Shown here: piece by piece, positions 8,590 to 16,245 of the stretch
Numbering within the stretch: the stretch's first letter is position 1
How the letters are laid out: each line of letters begins with the position of its first letter
DNA from: an uncultured Holdemanella sp.
Lineage (GTDB): Bacteria > Bacillota_I > Bacilli_A > Erysipelotrichales > Erysipelotrichaceae
DNA: 38,651 bases
Assembly: GCF_934772795.1 (NCBI RefSeq)
Contig: NZ_CAKVMR010000018.1
Span: 1 to 38,651, forward strand
Reading direction: 5' to 3'
The notes under the pieces: model-generated
Databases searched by the model: none
What the model was told of the DNA's origin: nothing
Seen by the model: the letters and a program-made list of their open reading frames with translations, nothing else
Position numbers and translations under genes: made by a program

Positions 8590-8757
8590 GCATAAATTGA
8601 TAGCAGCATACAAAGTTAAAGGATATGCGTTGCAGCCTTGTTTAGCGATATGAGTAAGCTAATAGCTGATAGCGGAAAGTATCATTGTCAACACAGCCTT
8701 TAAAGATTTGTACTGTTATTGTTTTGTGGATGATATAAAACAATAGGAGGAAAAATT
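8590..8757 (+). promoter_or_regulatory. rpsD 5' leader, putative S4 autoregulatory RNA
   Basis: The leader is long and can fold. GCAGCATA (8602-8609) can pair with a TATGCGTTGC segment near 8625. ATTGTTTT (8718-8725) pairs perfectly with AAAACAAT (8737-8744), directly before the AGGAGG ribosome binding site at 8745-8750. In Firmicutes the rpsD leader is bound by S4 itself to repress translation. The position and structure fit that, but I did not match the full consensus. Confidence 0.5.
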
Positions 8758-9366
8758 ATGTCAAGAAACACAGGAAGCGTTTGGAAGAAGTCACGCCGTC
8801 TTGGATTCTCAGTATTAGAAACTGGTGAAGAATTAACTCGTCGTAACACAATTCCAGGACAACACGGAAATGCTCGTCGTCCAAAATTAACAAACTACGG
8901 TATCCAATTACAGGAAAAACAAAGAATTCGTCACACTTACCAATTAAGCGAAAAACAATTCTACAACACTTACTTAAAAGCAAGTAAAAAAGCTGGTTCT
9001 GCTGGTGAAAACTTCTTAGTAATGTTGGAATCTCGTTTAGATAACATCGTTTATCGTATGGGATTTGCACGTACTCGTCGTGCTAGCCGTCAGTTAGTAA
9101 ACCACGGACACGTATTAGTAGATGGTAAAAAAGTAGATATCCCTAGTTTCCAAGTAAAACCAGGACAAGTTATCGAAATTCGTGAACGCGCTAAAAACTT
9201 AAGCGTAATCAACGAAGCTTTAGAAGCTGCAACAGCAACTGTTGATTTTGTTGAAGTAAACAAAGATGCTAAGAAAGGTACTTATGTTCGTTACCCAGAA
9301 CGTAAAGAACTATTCACAGCTCAAGAAATCAACGAATTGTTAGTAGTAGAATTCTACAACCGTTAA
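8758..9366 (+). CDS. rpsD: 30S ribosomal protein S4
   Basis: S4 is a primary 16S rRNA-binding protein that nucleates assembly of the small subunit body. The 202-residue length is standard. The N-terminal half is the basic rRNA-binding region, and the S4 RNA-binding domain follows (LDNIVYRMGFARTRRASRQLVNHGHVLVDG, in part). The ATG follows AGGAGG with a 7-base spacer. It is a single-gene unit on the plus strand between two minus-strand operons, as rpsD is in many Firmicutes. Codon use is that of a highly expressed gene (CGT for Arg). Confidence 0.98.
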   Translation: MSRNTGSVWKKSRRLGFSVLETGEELTRRNTIPGQHGNARRPKLTNYGIQLQEKQRIRHTYQLSEKQFYNTYLKASKKAGSAGENFLVMLESRLDNIVYRMGFARTRRASRQLVNHGHVLVDGKKVDIPSFQVKPGQVIEIRERAKNLSVINEALEAATATVDFVEVNKDAKKGTYVRYPERKELFTAQEINELLVVEFYNR

Positions 9367-9386
9367 TCTTAGGCATAGAACAAGAA

Positions 9387-9413
9387 AGAAGCGAATCAAT
9401 CGCTTCTTTTTTT
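9387..9413 (+). terminator. Terminator of rpsD
   Basis: AGAAGCGA and TCGCTTCT form an 8-base-pair stem around a 5-base loop, followed by TTTTTT. Confidence 0.9.
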
Positions 9414-9452
9414 GTGGATGTGTTTTCTTAATTCATGTATTTTATCTGTTGA

Positions 9453-9761
9453 TCAACGTAGAAAATCAACTTTTTCAGCTACAAAGCCATAGTTTAGATA
9501 TATCCTGTCATCTTTCTGGTATTTACGCGAATGAATACGACCATTGATTCCTACATAATCTCCAATCTTACACGAAGCACTTACAGTTTCTGCAAGACCT
9601 CGCCATACTTCAACGACCACATCATCACTTTCATAAACACCTTCTGAATTTGGAAAATTACGCTGCACTCGAATCGGAAGCTCACAAGTCTTTAACCCAT
9701 TGCTCGTTTCCTTTAACACTGGCATGTCCGTAATTTTTCCTACGATACTAAACGCATTCAT
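9453..9761 (-). CDS. ssb: Short single-stranded DNA-binding protein (OB fold)
   Basis: A 102-residue SSB-type OB-fold protein (MNAFSIVGKI..., ...YGFVAEKVDFLR). It ends right after the OB fold and lacks the flexible linker and acidic DDDIPF-like tip through which housekeeping SSB recruits partner proteins. Tailless paralogues include the competence protein SsbB (YwpH) of Bacillus, so a secondary SSB role is more likely than the replication SSB. It has a strong ribosome binding site (GGAGG) and its own promoter and is monocistronic. Which paralogue it is cannot be settled without the rest of the genome. Confidence 0.88.
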   Translation of the reverse strand: MNAFSIVGKITDMPVLKETSNGLKTCELPIRVQRNFPNSEGVYESDDVVVEVWRGLAETVSASCKIGDYVGINGRIHSRKYQKDDRIYLNYGFVAEKVDFLR

Positions 9762-9820
9762 AATTGATTATCCTCCTTCAATTCTGACCACCATATTTAT
9801 CACCATCCTTCTTCAATGGT

Positions 9821-9849
9821 ATTCTACAAATATGCCACATATAAAACAA
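9821..9849 (-). promoter_or_regulatory. Promoter of the short ssb gene
   Basis: Minus strand: TTGTTT (9849-9844), 17-base spacer, TAGAAT (9826-9821). It begins inside the T-tract of the preceding M16-gene terminator. The leader of about 50 bases contains a possible 8-codon ORF whose GGAGG codons double as the ssb ribosome binding site. Confidence 0.55.
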
Positions 9850-9874
9850 ACGACCTATCTTATCTATAGGTCGT
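9841..9874 (-). terminator. Terminator of the YfmF-YfmH operon
   Basis: CGACCTAT (minus, 9874-9867) pairs with ATAGGTCG (9858-9851), followed by TTTGTTTTAT. The plus-strand copy is followed by TCTTTTT, so it may act in both directions. Confidence 0.8.
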
Positions 9875-9935
9875 CTTTTTATGCGTTTTACATGCGCTTT
9901 TCCCCTCTAATTCGCTAAAAAAAACACAAATTAGA

Positions 9936-11189
9936 TCAGATAGAGTCATTCGGAAGAATTTTTGTCACACAAGAATGTGAGAAATCCAAATCCTTGATAT
10001 AGGCATGTACCTGCTCAATTTTCATATTTTGAATGCTATTTAAATTTTCAATATAGTCATACTCCTCAAAGTGACTTCGAAGTAAATCATTGGCCAAGCC
10101 ATCAAAATGATCTAAGCCACGCAAATTATTTGCGATTGCCTGTGCATGCAACGACTGATAGTCTTCATCAGAAATCGACTTATTCTCTACAAGTTTGTTT
10201 ACAAGTTCAATAAAGGCATTTGGATTTACTGTTTGAGCATAAAACAAGATATAACTATGATCCAAAGTAAAGTCCGCTTCTGCGCCTACAAACTGTGTAA
10301 AGATTCTTTGATCTAGCCATTCCTGAAATTTAGGATTTAAAGGACCCATAATAGAATCTAACCACATATTCACTGCAAAATCTTTTTCGAATGCTTCTGC
10401 CTTTGTCTTGCAAGCATCCATCTTATAGCCAACACATACAAATGGCTGATGAATATCCATATGATCGACATACTCTTTGCGATTTACATCCTTTGGTTCT
10501 TTTTTAAAGACACGCTCAATCTTTTTATTTAACTTACTCAACACATCTTTTTGACATTCCTTGATCCAATCCATGATTTCATTTGTATCTTTTCCAGTTA
10601 CACCCACAAGACACAATTTACTAGGATCATAATTTAATGCATAAAATTGTTTTAAATCCTCCATGCTCATATCTTGAATATCTTCTTTTGAACCGAGTAC
10701 ATCCACTTTCATTGGATGATATTGAAATAAAGAAATCAAAGTTTCTTTAAAAAGACGTTGTTCAGGCGATTGTTGATACATATCATATTCACTAAGAATA
10801 ATCCCCTTTTCTTTTTCAATCGTTTCATTTGTCACATCTAAATTTTCGACAAAATCTAATAAAAGTTTTAATGGCTTTTTCACATCCGCCGTAGTCGAAA
10901 AATAAAATGCCGTTTCTGTATAAGACGTATATGCATTTGTAGAACACTGTAAGTTCGCAAATAAATCACTTACATCTTCTCCATCCAAATAAAACATTTG
11001 ATGCTCTAAATAATGTGCAATTCCACTCTTATGTCTAATCACTTGCCCATCTACTCTTTGATCAATATCAAATCCACCTACTTTAGCTCCTAAAAGAAAT
11101 AGTGATTTTTGATAATCTGGTTTATGAACAAGAATCACCTGTAAACCATTTGACAATGTTTCTTTTTTAATATCCAAATTATAATTCAT
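9936..11189 (-). CDS. M16-family zinc peptidase, YfmH type
   Basis: The active partner of an M16B peptidase pair. The inverted zinc motif is H59-YLE-H63 (HxxEH) in HYLEHQMF. The preferred start at 11189 overlaps the end of the upstream partner by 11 bases and follows GGAGAAAG; a TTG 18 bases earlier is possible but weaker. The 417-residue length is usual for the family. NCBI family names connect YfmF/YfmH (B. subtilis YmfF/YmfH) with EF-P 5-aminopentanol modification, but the substrate is not evident from sequence. It is the second gene of a two-gene operon. Confidence 0.9.
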   Translation of the reverse strand: MNYNLDIKKETLSNGLQVILVHKPDYQKSLFLLGAKVGGFDIDQRVDGQVIRHKSGIAHYLEHQMFYLDGEDVSDLFANLQCSTNAYTSYTETAFYFSTTADVKKPLKLLLDFVENLDVTNETIEKEKGIILSEYDMYQQSPEQRLFKETLISLFQYHPMKVDVLGSKEDIQDMSMEDLKQFYALNYDPSKLCLVGVTGKDTNEIMDWIKECQKDVLSKLNKKIERVFKKEPKDVNRKEYVDHMDIHQPFVCVGYKMDACKTKAEAFEKDFAVNMWLDSIMGPLNPKFQEWLDQRIFTQFVGAEADFTLDHSYILFYAQTVNPNAFIELVNKLVENKSISDEDYQSLHAQAIANNLRGLDHFDGLANDLLRSHFEEYDYIENLNSIQNMKIEQVHAYIKDLDFSHSCVTKILPNDSI

Positions 11190-12378
11190 TTTCTTTCTCC
11201 GCAACAATGGCCACTGAAGCCAAATTCAATCGTAAGGCAACACGTGAAATATCTTCCTTTGTCACCTTCATAATTCTCTCAATTCTTTGCTCAGGCATGA
11301 GCTGGCGATGTAAAAGATCATCTAAAAAAGCTTGCGCAATCAAAGATTGAGCTTGATCTAATCCACTAATAATACGGTCCTTATAGTCCATCTTTGCGAT
11401 TTCTAAATATCGATCATCATAATCCATATTCAATAATCGATCTATTTGTGTTTCTATCAAATTTAATACTTTTGTGACATCCTTACGATTCACACCCGTA
11501 TGAATTAATAAAGCTCCATCAAAGCGAATAATAGAAGAGCTTATAGAATAACAAAGACTATTCTTTTCACGAATTTCATCAAACATTAAATTCTTCTGGC
11601 TTTGCCCCAAAATACTATTTAAAATTAGTTCAGCCTCATAATCCGAACTTGAAATATCAACACCTGTCGAATAGACTTGCGAAATACAAGTTTGCGCAAT
11701 ATCCTTTTCAAACGTTTTATAGCTTGTTTCTACTACAGGAAGCAATGTTCTTTCTGATATAAAAGCACAATGTGAATCTAAACTATCAATATAATCATAC
11801 AATTCATCCGTTACATAACCACAGATATAGAAGTGTTTTGCCATATCCATATATAGGGTATAGACTTTTTTCACATCATCTAAAGTAAGTGTCTCTAAAT
11901 CTTTTAAACTTCCCTGCACTGGAATTGAAATTGAATGTTTATCATGTGCCATCTCAAAGGCATACATACATGATAAATTAGCAGGATCATCCATTTGTGC
12001 CAATAATCTATTTTTTAATAAATACACAGATTCCTTAAAGTTTTCCTCATCCAATACAGAATGAAACAGAACTTCATCCATAATCTCTTTAATTTTATCT
12101 ATATAACTTTTATCTTCAATCCAGTCTGGACGGACAAACTGAAAACGAACATCGAGTTGAACAAGATCTCCATAAGATGTTAAACCATAAGACACCTTTG
12201 TTCCATAAGCACGATTTAAGGTAGAAGCTAATTTTTGTTTCGAATTCATTTTCTGCGTTTTCGCCTTCATCATATACACAAGCACGTTTAAGGCACTGAT
12301 TGTATTTCGATGAAAAGGCATCATGGTTTTACAAGAAACATAAACATCACTAAATTTCTGCGTTTGTATATAGTTCAT
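11179..12378 (-). CDS. M16-family inactive peptidase subunit, YfmF type
   Basis: A 399-residue M16-fold protein without the HxxEH zinc motif, as expected for the non-catalytic half of an M16B heterodimer. The C-terminal half carries the recognisable NSILGQSQKNLMFDEIREK region, which matches the R/Y-containing subunit that completes the active site in M16 enzymes. The start at 12378 is chosen for the AAGGAGG 8 bases upstream; an in-frame start at 12417 lacks one. It is followed, with overlap, by the YfmH-type partner. An extended -10 promoter lies at 12408-12413. Confidence 0.88.
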   Translation of the reverse strand: MNYIQTQKFSDVYVSCKTMMPFHRNTISALNVLVYMMKAKTQKMNSKQKLASTLNRAYGTKVSYGLTSYGDLVQLDVRFQFVRPDWIEDKSYIDKIKEIMDEVLFHSVLDEENFKESVYLLKNRLLAQMDDPANLSCMYAFEMAHDKHSISIPVQGSLKDLETLTLDDVKKVYTLYMDMAKHFYICGYVTDELYDYIDSLDSHCAFISERTLLPVVETSYKTFEKDIAQTCISQVYSTGVDISSSDYEAELILNSILGQSQKNLMFDEIREKNSLCYSISSSIIRFDGALLIHTGVNRKDVTKVLNLIETQIDRLLNMDYDDRYLEIAKMDYKDRIISGLDQAQSLIAQAFLDDLLHRQLMPEQRIERIMKVTKEDISRVALRLNLASVAIVAEKENEL

Positions 12379-12407
12379 ACGTAAACCTCCTTGAAAATAT
12401 ATTATTA

Positions 12408-12413
12408 ATTCTA
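12408..12413 (-). promoter_or_regulatory. Extended -10 promoter of the YfmF-YfmH operon
   Basis: Minus-strand TGGTAGAAT, 29 bases before the start codon. Its -35 region falls in the T-tract of the upstream gene's terminator, so termination and the next initiation are nearly contiguous. Confidence 0.5.
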
Positions 12414-12423
12414 CCACAAAAAA

Positions 12424-12453
12424 TAAAAAAAAGGCTAGAATTCAATCTAGCCT
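12424..12453 (-). terminator. Terminator of the first NlpC/P60 gene, overlapping its stop codon
   Basis: AGGCTAGA (12453-12446) pairs with TCTAGCCT (12439-12432), followed by TTTTTTTT. The TAG stop (12449-12447) is within the first arm of the stem, so the last codon also serves as terminator. Confidence 0.9.
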
Positions 12454-13694
12454 ACGTGAACGTATCCAATTAATGCCTTATCACAAGAAACACTTGTTAC
12501 AACAGTCTGGCTTCCGTTCCATCCACCATGAACTGCTTGTCCGTTTCCGATATAAATGGCAACATGTCCTGAATAAACAATAATGTCACCTGCAACTGGA
12601 CTTGATGTGATTGTACCAAGACTCAAATAATTTTCTGGCCAACCGTGGAAATTAATTCCTACAGCTCTCAAAGCGTTTGTTACTAACATTGTACAATCTT
12701 GAGTAGTTCCTACTTGTGCTAATGCAGCAGAAGCGATTGCTGAGCTGTTAACACTTGGGGTTGGAGCTACATAATTATTAGCTGGAGCACTAGGAGTCGA
12801 TGTCTGTGCTGGAGCTTGTGTTGTAGTTGTTGTAGTTGCTGTGCTTTGAGCTGGAGCACTTTGAGTAGTTGTTTGTGCTGGAGCCTGAGCTTGAGTCGTT
12901 GTATCTTGAGTTGGAGTTGTTTCCTCAGAAGGGGTTACTTCGGTCGCAACACCATTTTCATCAATCTTATATCCATCTTTTTCGGCATTTTTAATCAAAT
13001 CACCATTTTCATCGAATGCATATTTAGTACCTTCGATTTCAACAATTTGATTCTTAGTTACTTCACCGTTTTCTGCATAATACAATTTTTGACCGTTGAT
13101 CTCTTGCCATCCTGTACGGAATGTACCGTCTTCTTGAGTGAAATATGTTTTTCCGTCTACATCAAATTGACCTGTAGCCATCTTTCCATCTTCACCAAAG
13201 AAATACTTCTGGCCATCGATTTCCTGCCATCCTGTTACACAATTTCCATCGGCATCAAAATAATATTTTGAACCATTTTCTTCAACCCAGTTTGTTGAAG
13301 TTTTGTTTCCTTTTTCATCGTAGTATGATTTACCATCATTACTCCAACCATGAAGAAGGACACCTTCTTTTTGGAAATTATACTCACTACCCTGAATTGT
13401 CACAGAACCTGTTGCAGCAGTTCCGTCTTGTTGGAAATAGTAAGTTTCATCTGAAACAGTCTGCCATCCAAACTGCATTTCTCCTTTATTATTGAAATAA
13501 TAAAGTTCCTTATCGATTTTTGTTAAACCAGTAGCTGTCTGACGATTTGATTTTAAAACATAATAACGATCTGCGCCTTCACCATGCCATCCTGGTTGAA
13601 CTTCTTTGGCATACATTGTCGAAACAATTGGTCCAGAAGTCAATAAACATAGGCTTACGGCTAAAATTTTACTGTGCTTTTCGATAAAATTCAT
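12447..13694 (-). CDS. Secreted cell-wall hydrolase: cell-wall-binding repeats plus NlpC/P60 domain
   Basis: A 415-residue exported protein. Residues 1-30 form a signal peptide, followed by the motif PGWHG. About ten aromatic/glycine repeats of the choline-binding type follow (GWQEIDGQKYFFGEDGKMATG, in part), to near residue 240. A Thr/Gln/Ala/Pro linker (about 255-310) leads to a C-terminal NlpC/P60-like domain with C334 (DCTMLV), H377 (SGHVAIY) and H389. Such domains cut peptide bonds in peptidoglycan stems. The second of two adjacent ATGs is preferred from ribosome-binding-site spacing (AGAGGTG) and from the matching start MNF of the paralogue at 28402-29439. It is monocistronic. Confidence 0.9.
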   Translation of the reverse strand: MNFIEKHSKILAVSLCLLTSGPIVSTMYAKEVQPGWHGEGADRYYVLKSNRQTATGLTKIDKELYYFNNKGEMQFGWQTVSDETYYFQQDGTAATGSVTIQGSEYNFQKEGVLLHGWSNDGKSYYDEKGNKTSTNWVEENGSKYYFDADGNCVTGWQEIDGQKYFFGEDGKMATGQFDVDGKTYFTQEDGTFRTGWQEINGQKLYYAENGEVTKNQIVEIEGTKYAFDENGDLIKNAEKDGYKIDENGVATEVTPSEETTPTQDTTTQAQAPAQTTTQSAPAQSTATTTTTTQAPAQTSTPSAPANNYVAPTPSVNSSAIASAALAQVGTTQDCTMLVTNALRAVGINFHGWPENYLSLGTITSSPVAGDIIVYSGHVAIYIGNGQAVHGGWNGSQTVVTSVSCDKALIGYVHVG

Positions 13695-13722
13695 CATATC
13701 ACCTCTTCGTTACAACACCTGA

Positions 13723-13751
13723 AGTTTAACAAGATTTAAATTTTGTTGCAA
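13723..13751 (-). promoter_or_regulatory. Promoter of the first NlpC/P60 gene
   Basis: Minus strand: TTGCAA (13751-13746), 17-base spacer, TAAACT (13728-13723) preceded by TGT. The same -10 variant (TAAACT) and spacing occur before the paralogous gene at 29475-29503. About 150 more bases upstream, to 13901, are very AT-rich with no gene seen. Confidence 0.6.
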
Positions 13752-13901
13752 ATTTTCGCCAAAAAATCGTTTGCACTTTTTAGTAATTCAATTCTTAATT
13801 TTTTCTTAATAACCTTTATATAAAGCACCTCAATATGAATTGTGGTAAATTATGTGATTTTGTAAAAAATTGTACATAACTTATAAAATGTATAGTGTTG
13901 T

Positions 13902-14435
13902 CTACAAATCATGGACAAACTCGTCCTGATTCACTATCATTCTTACTAAGCCAACAAGCCATAGAAGCATCACTATACCAACAAGTATAAATCCGCCTAT
14001 TGAAAGCCATTTTAAGCAATTTATTACCAAATATACACTTGCAGAATTCATACCTTTTACAATCCAAATAGTACACCAAATGTATTTAAACCCATTTAAA
14101 ATCATGATAATTCGATATTTTTGAGCTAAAATCAACAATCCCACAATCCCCATTATGTCTATCAGTTTTATACAACTAACAACACCAGCAATATTCAATG
14201 ATGGATTTGAAATCACATAATAAAGAATACGAATCAAAACACTCGATTCATAATTGGATAGATGTGCCTGCAAATTGAACAAACTTTCATAATCAGTTAT
14301 AAAAAATAATTTAGAAAATAATATTAACTGCCAAATATTCTGCCATAACCAATAAATGGTTATAAATATGATAAAAATAAAGATTCGCTTTTCAAACGAA
14401 TCTACATAATGATCAATCGACTTTAAGATTTTCAA
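13902..14435 (-). CDS. Small multi-pass membrane protein, unknown function
   Basis: I do not recognise this protein. From the TTG at 14435 it has 177 residues with about five hydrophobic segments (IFIFIIFITIYWLW near 16-30, then segments around 80-125, 130-150 and near the C-terminus) and a short polar end. TTG is chosen because AGGGAGAGG lies 6 bases upstream; an ATG at 14462 is in frame but has no visible binding site. The first codons overlap the 3' end of trmL by 23 bases, so it is likely translated by coupling in the rdgB-trmL operon. No terminator is seen after it. Confidence 0.65.
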   Translation of the reverse strand: MKILKSIDHYVDSFEKRIFIFIIFITIYWLWQNIWQLILFSKLFFITDYESLFNLQAHLSNYESSVLIRILYYVISNPSLNIAGVVSCIKLIDIMGIVGLLILAQKYRIIMILNGFKYIWCTIWIVKGMNSASVYLVINCLKWLSIGGFILVGIVMLLWLVGLVRMIVNQDEFVHDL

Positions 14436-14934
14436 GCCAATCCTCTCCCTTAAGTTCTTCATGTGTACTAAGTCCTGGATAATCAAGTTGGCGTAGTACT
14501 TCATAAACGATAATGGCAGCACAATTGGACAAATTCAAACTTCTCGCATTTGCGACCATAGGCAAACGCATACAAGTATCTAAATGATGTTGAAGGATTT
14601 TTTTATCAACTCCCGTACTTTCTTTTCCAAGAACCAAATAAACATCGCCTTCTTCTTTAGTAAAATCAAATTCACTCGGTGCTTTTTTTCCATAACGAGT
14701 CATAAAGTAATAGTGTTCACTTGGATTTTCAGCCACAAACGCATCCCAATCTTTATGAATATGAATATCCGCATCCTTAATATAATCCATTCCTGAACGA
14801 CGCAAATGTTTTTCATCCAAAGAAAAACCCAACGGTTCAATTAAATGTAAACGTGAACCTGTAGCCATACAAGTTCGAATGATATTTCCTGTATTCTGAG
14901 GAATCTCAGGTTCATACAATACTACATGCAACAT
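14413..14934 (-). CDS. trmL: tRNA (cytidine(34)-2'-O)-methyltransferase TrmL
   Basis: A 173-residue SPOUT-class methyltransferase that 2'-O-methylates the wobble base of certain leucine tRNAs. Motif 1 is NTGNIIRTC; the knotted SAM site is VLGKESTG (motif 2) and ARSLNLSNCAAI (motif 3). The length is typical for the minimal TrmL/YibK family. The start is one base after the rdgB stop and has GGAG in the rdgB coding end. The gene ends in TGA. Confidence 0.94.
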   Translation of the reverse strand: MLHVVLYEPEIPQNTGNIIRTCMATGSRLHLIEPLGFSLDEKHLRRSGMDYIKDADIHIHKDWDAFVAENPSEHYYFMTRYGKKAPSEFDFTKEEGDVYLVLGKESTGVDKKILQHHLDTCMRLPMVANARSLNLSNCAAIIVYEVLRQLDYPGLSTHEELKGEDWLENLKVD

Positions 14935-14935
14935 A

Positions 14936-15511
14936 TTATTTACTCCAATCTTTTAAAAATTTCTCAAGTGCAACCCCTCTATGAGATACACTGTTTTTCT
15001 TTTCTTCACTCACATTGGCAAGTGTTGTCTTAAATTCAGGATAATAGAAGATTGGATCATATCCAAAACCATTTGTTCCAACCATTTCATCATGAATCAA
15101 ACCTTCACACTCACCACGATATACATGTTCTTTTCCTTCTTCATCAATATAGGCAATGACACACACATAACGAGCCGTACGCATTTTTCCTTTTACCTGA
15201 TCTATAATATATTGATTCTTGATATCATAGCTTGTATCTTCACCTAAAAAGCGAGCCGAATAAACACCTGGCTTCTTATCCATCGCATCTACTTCTAAAC
15301 CAGAATCATCACTGATCACAGGTTCATGAAGTTCATTAAATAAAGTACGAGCTTTAATGAGCGCATTCTCTTCAAATGTTGTACCATCTTCTACAATATC
15401 AATCTTATGATCTAGATCTTTTAAGCATTTAACTTCGCAATCCTTCAACATCGTCTGAAACTCTTCGACTTTATGAGCATTGCTCGTTGCTATCCAAATT
15501 GTTTTTTTCAT
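14936..15511 (-). CDS. rdgB: XTP/dITP diphosphatase (RdgB/HAM1 family)
   Basis: This enzyme cleanses the nucleotide pool by hydrolysing dITP, XTP and ITP to monophosphates. Family motifs are ATSNAHKVEEF at the start (8-18), SDDSGLEVDA, PGVYSARF, NGFGYDPIFYYPE and SHRGVALEKF near the end. The 191-residue length is normal. It heads a small operon with trmL and a membrane protein. Its promoter is one of the best in the window (TTGAAA-17-TATAAT). Confidence 0.96.
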   Translation of the reverse strand: MKKTIWIATSNAHKVEEFQTMLKDCEVKCLKDLDHKIDIVEDGTTFEENALIKARTLFNELHEPVISDDSGLEVDAMDKKPGVYSARFLGEDTSYDIKNQYIIDQVKGKMRTARYVCVIAYIDEEGKEHVYRGECEGLIHDEMVGTNGFGYDPIFYYPEFKTTLANVSEEKKNSVSHRGVALEKFLKDWSK

Positions 15512-15529
15512 TTTTTATCACCGATATAT

Positions 15530-15558
15530 ATTATAGAAAGAAAAAATGGGGTTTTCAA
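15530..15558 (-). promoter_or_regulatory. Promoter of rdgB-trmL
   Basis: Minus strand: TTGAAA (15558-15553), 17-base spacer, TATAAT (15535-15530), then a short leader with GGTGAT before the start. It is divergent from the sotB-like promoter. Confidence 0.8.
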
Positions 15559-15570
15559 CAAGAGTTGTGG

Positions 15571-15576
15571 TAAAAT
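15571..15576 (+). promoter_or_regulatory. Extended -10 promoter of the sotB-like gene
   Basis: TGGTAAAAT on the plus strand, about 30 bases before the start codon at 15605, which is preceded by AAAGGATG. The inverted repeat CAACAAGAGTTG (15556-15567) lies between this box and the rdgB -35 box and could hold a regulator. Confidence 0.5.
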
Positions 15577-15604
15577 AAATTGCGTTTTTGAAAGGATGAT
15601 TTTT

Positions 15605-15679
15605 ATGAATAAGAAACAATGGATGCCACTTATAGGTATGACGATAGCTGCATTTATTTTTAACACCTCTGAATTTATA
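15605..15679 (+). pseudogene. SotB-like MFS efflux transporter, 5' fragment (25 codons)
   Basis: This fragment encodes MNKKQWMPLIGMTIAAFIF plus NTSEFI, the start of a sugar-efflux-type MFS transporter (compare AAFIFNTTEF of E. coli SotB). The frame then enters the IS200/IS605 element and ends at 15724. Joined to 17450, the reading frame continues without loss, giving a 379-residue protein. The gene is therefore disrupted only by the insertion. Confidence 0.85.
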
Positions 15680-15695
15680 ACTCAATCTAAGAACA

Positions 15696-15715
15696 CTCAT
15701 GACTTTAGTCATGAG
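15696..15715 (+). repeat. IS605-type left-end hairpin
   Basis: CTCATGACT and AGTCATGAG form a perfect 9-base-pair stem around TT, 16 bases from the inferred left end. Y1 transposases bind such imperfect palindromes on the single strand. Confidence 0.8.
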
Positions 15716-15793
15716 ATGAATTAGATGTGCAGATGTTAGATAAATAATTTAAAAATAAATGATAAATATAATGCTTTAAATATATACATATGT

Positions 15794-15799
15794 TATAAT
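15794..15799 (+). promoter_or_regulatory. Extended -10 promoter of tnpA
   Basis: TGTTATAAT on the plus strand, 19 bases before the preferred tnpA start; the -35 region is AT-rich and weak. Confidence 0.45.
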
Positions 15800-15818
15800 A
15801 TAGATGAGGAAAAAACAT

Positions 15819-16220
15819 ATGGAAGTTGTTAAAGGTAGAGGTTATGTCTATTCTATACAGTATCATATCGTATGGTGCGTAAAGTATCGTCGTGATGTTT
15901 TGAATGGACAGGTTGCAATAAGATTAAAAGAGCTGCTGATTCAGATTTCAAAGGATAATGGTTTTCAAATCCTAGAAATGAATATGGAGGAAGATCATAT
16001 CCATATGCTGATCAATTGTACGCCGCAACATTACATTCCAAATATTATAAAAGCTATGAAGGGTGTATCGGCCAGACTCTTAATGAAAGAGTTTGGGGAT
16101 GATCTAAGATCCAAATTATGGGGTGGACATCTATGGAATCCTTCTTATTTTGTAGCTACAGTTTCTGAAAATACAGAAGAACAGATTATAGATTATATAA
16201 GAAGTCAAAAAAGAAAATAG
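15819..16220 (+). CDS. tnpA: IS200/IS605-family transposase TnpA (Y1 HUH)
   Basis: A 133-residue single-strand transposase that cuts and rejoins the element's ends through a tyrosine-DNA bond. The HUH metal motif is H60-I-H62 in EEDHIHMLI, and the nucleophile is Y110 in WNPSYFVATV. The start at 15819 is favoured because TGAGGA lies 8 bases before it; the first ATG (15804) overlaps that binding site. All catalytic residues are present, so the element is probably mobile. tnpB follows 25 bases downstream on the same strand. Confidence 0.93.
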   Translation: MEVVKGRGYVYSIQYHIVWCVKYRRDVLNGQVAIRLKELLIQISKDNGFQILEMNMEEDHIHMLINCTPQHYIPNIIKAMKGVSARLLMKEFGDDLRSKLWGGHLWNPSYFVATVSENTEEQIIDYIRSQKRK

Positions 16221-16245
16221 CGAATCAATAAGAGGAGAAATCATC

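Noticed and set aside
13850..13885. WalR-type (TGTWAH-N5-TGTWAH) box upstream of the first P60 gene
   Set aside because: TGTAAA occurs but the second half (TGTACA) and the spacing do not fit, and the distance to the promoter is large.
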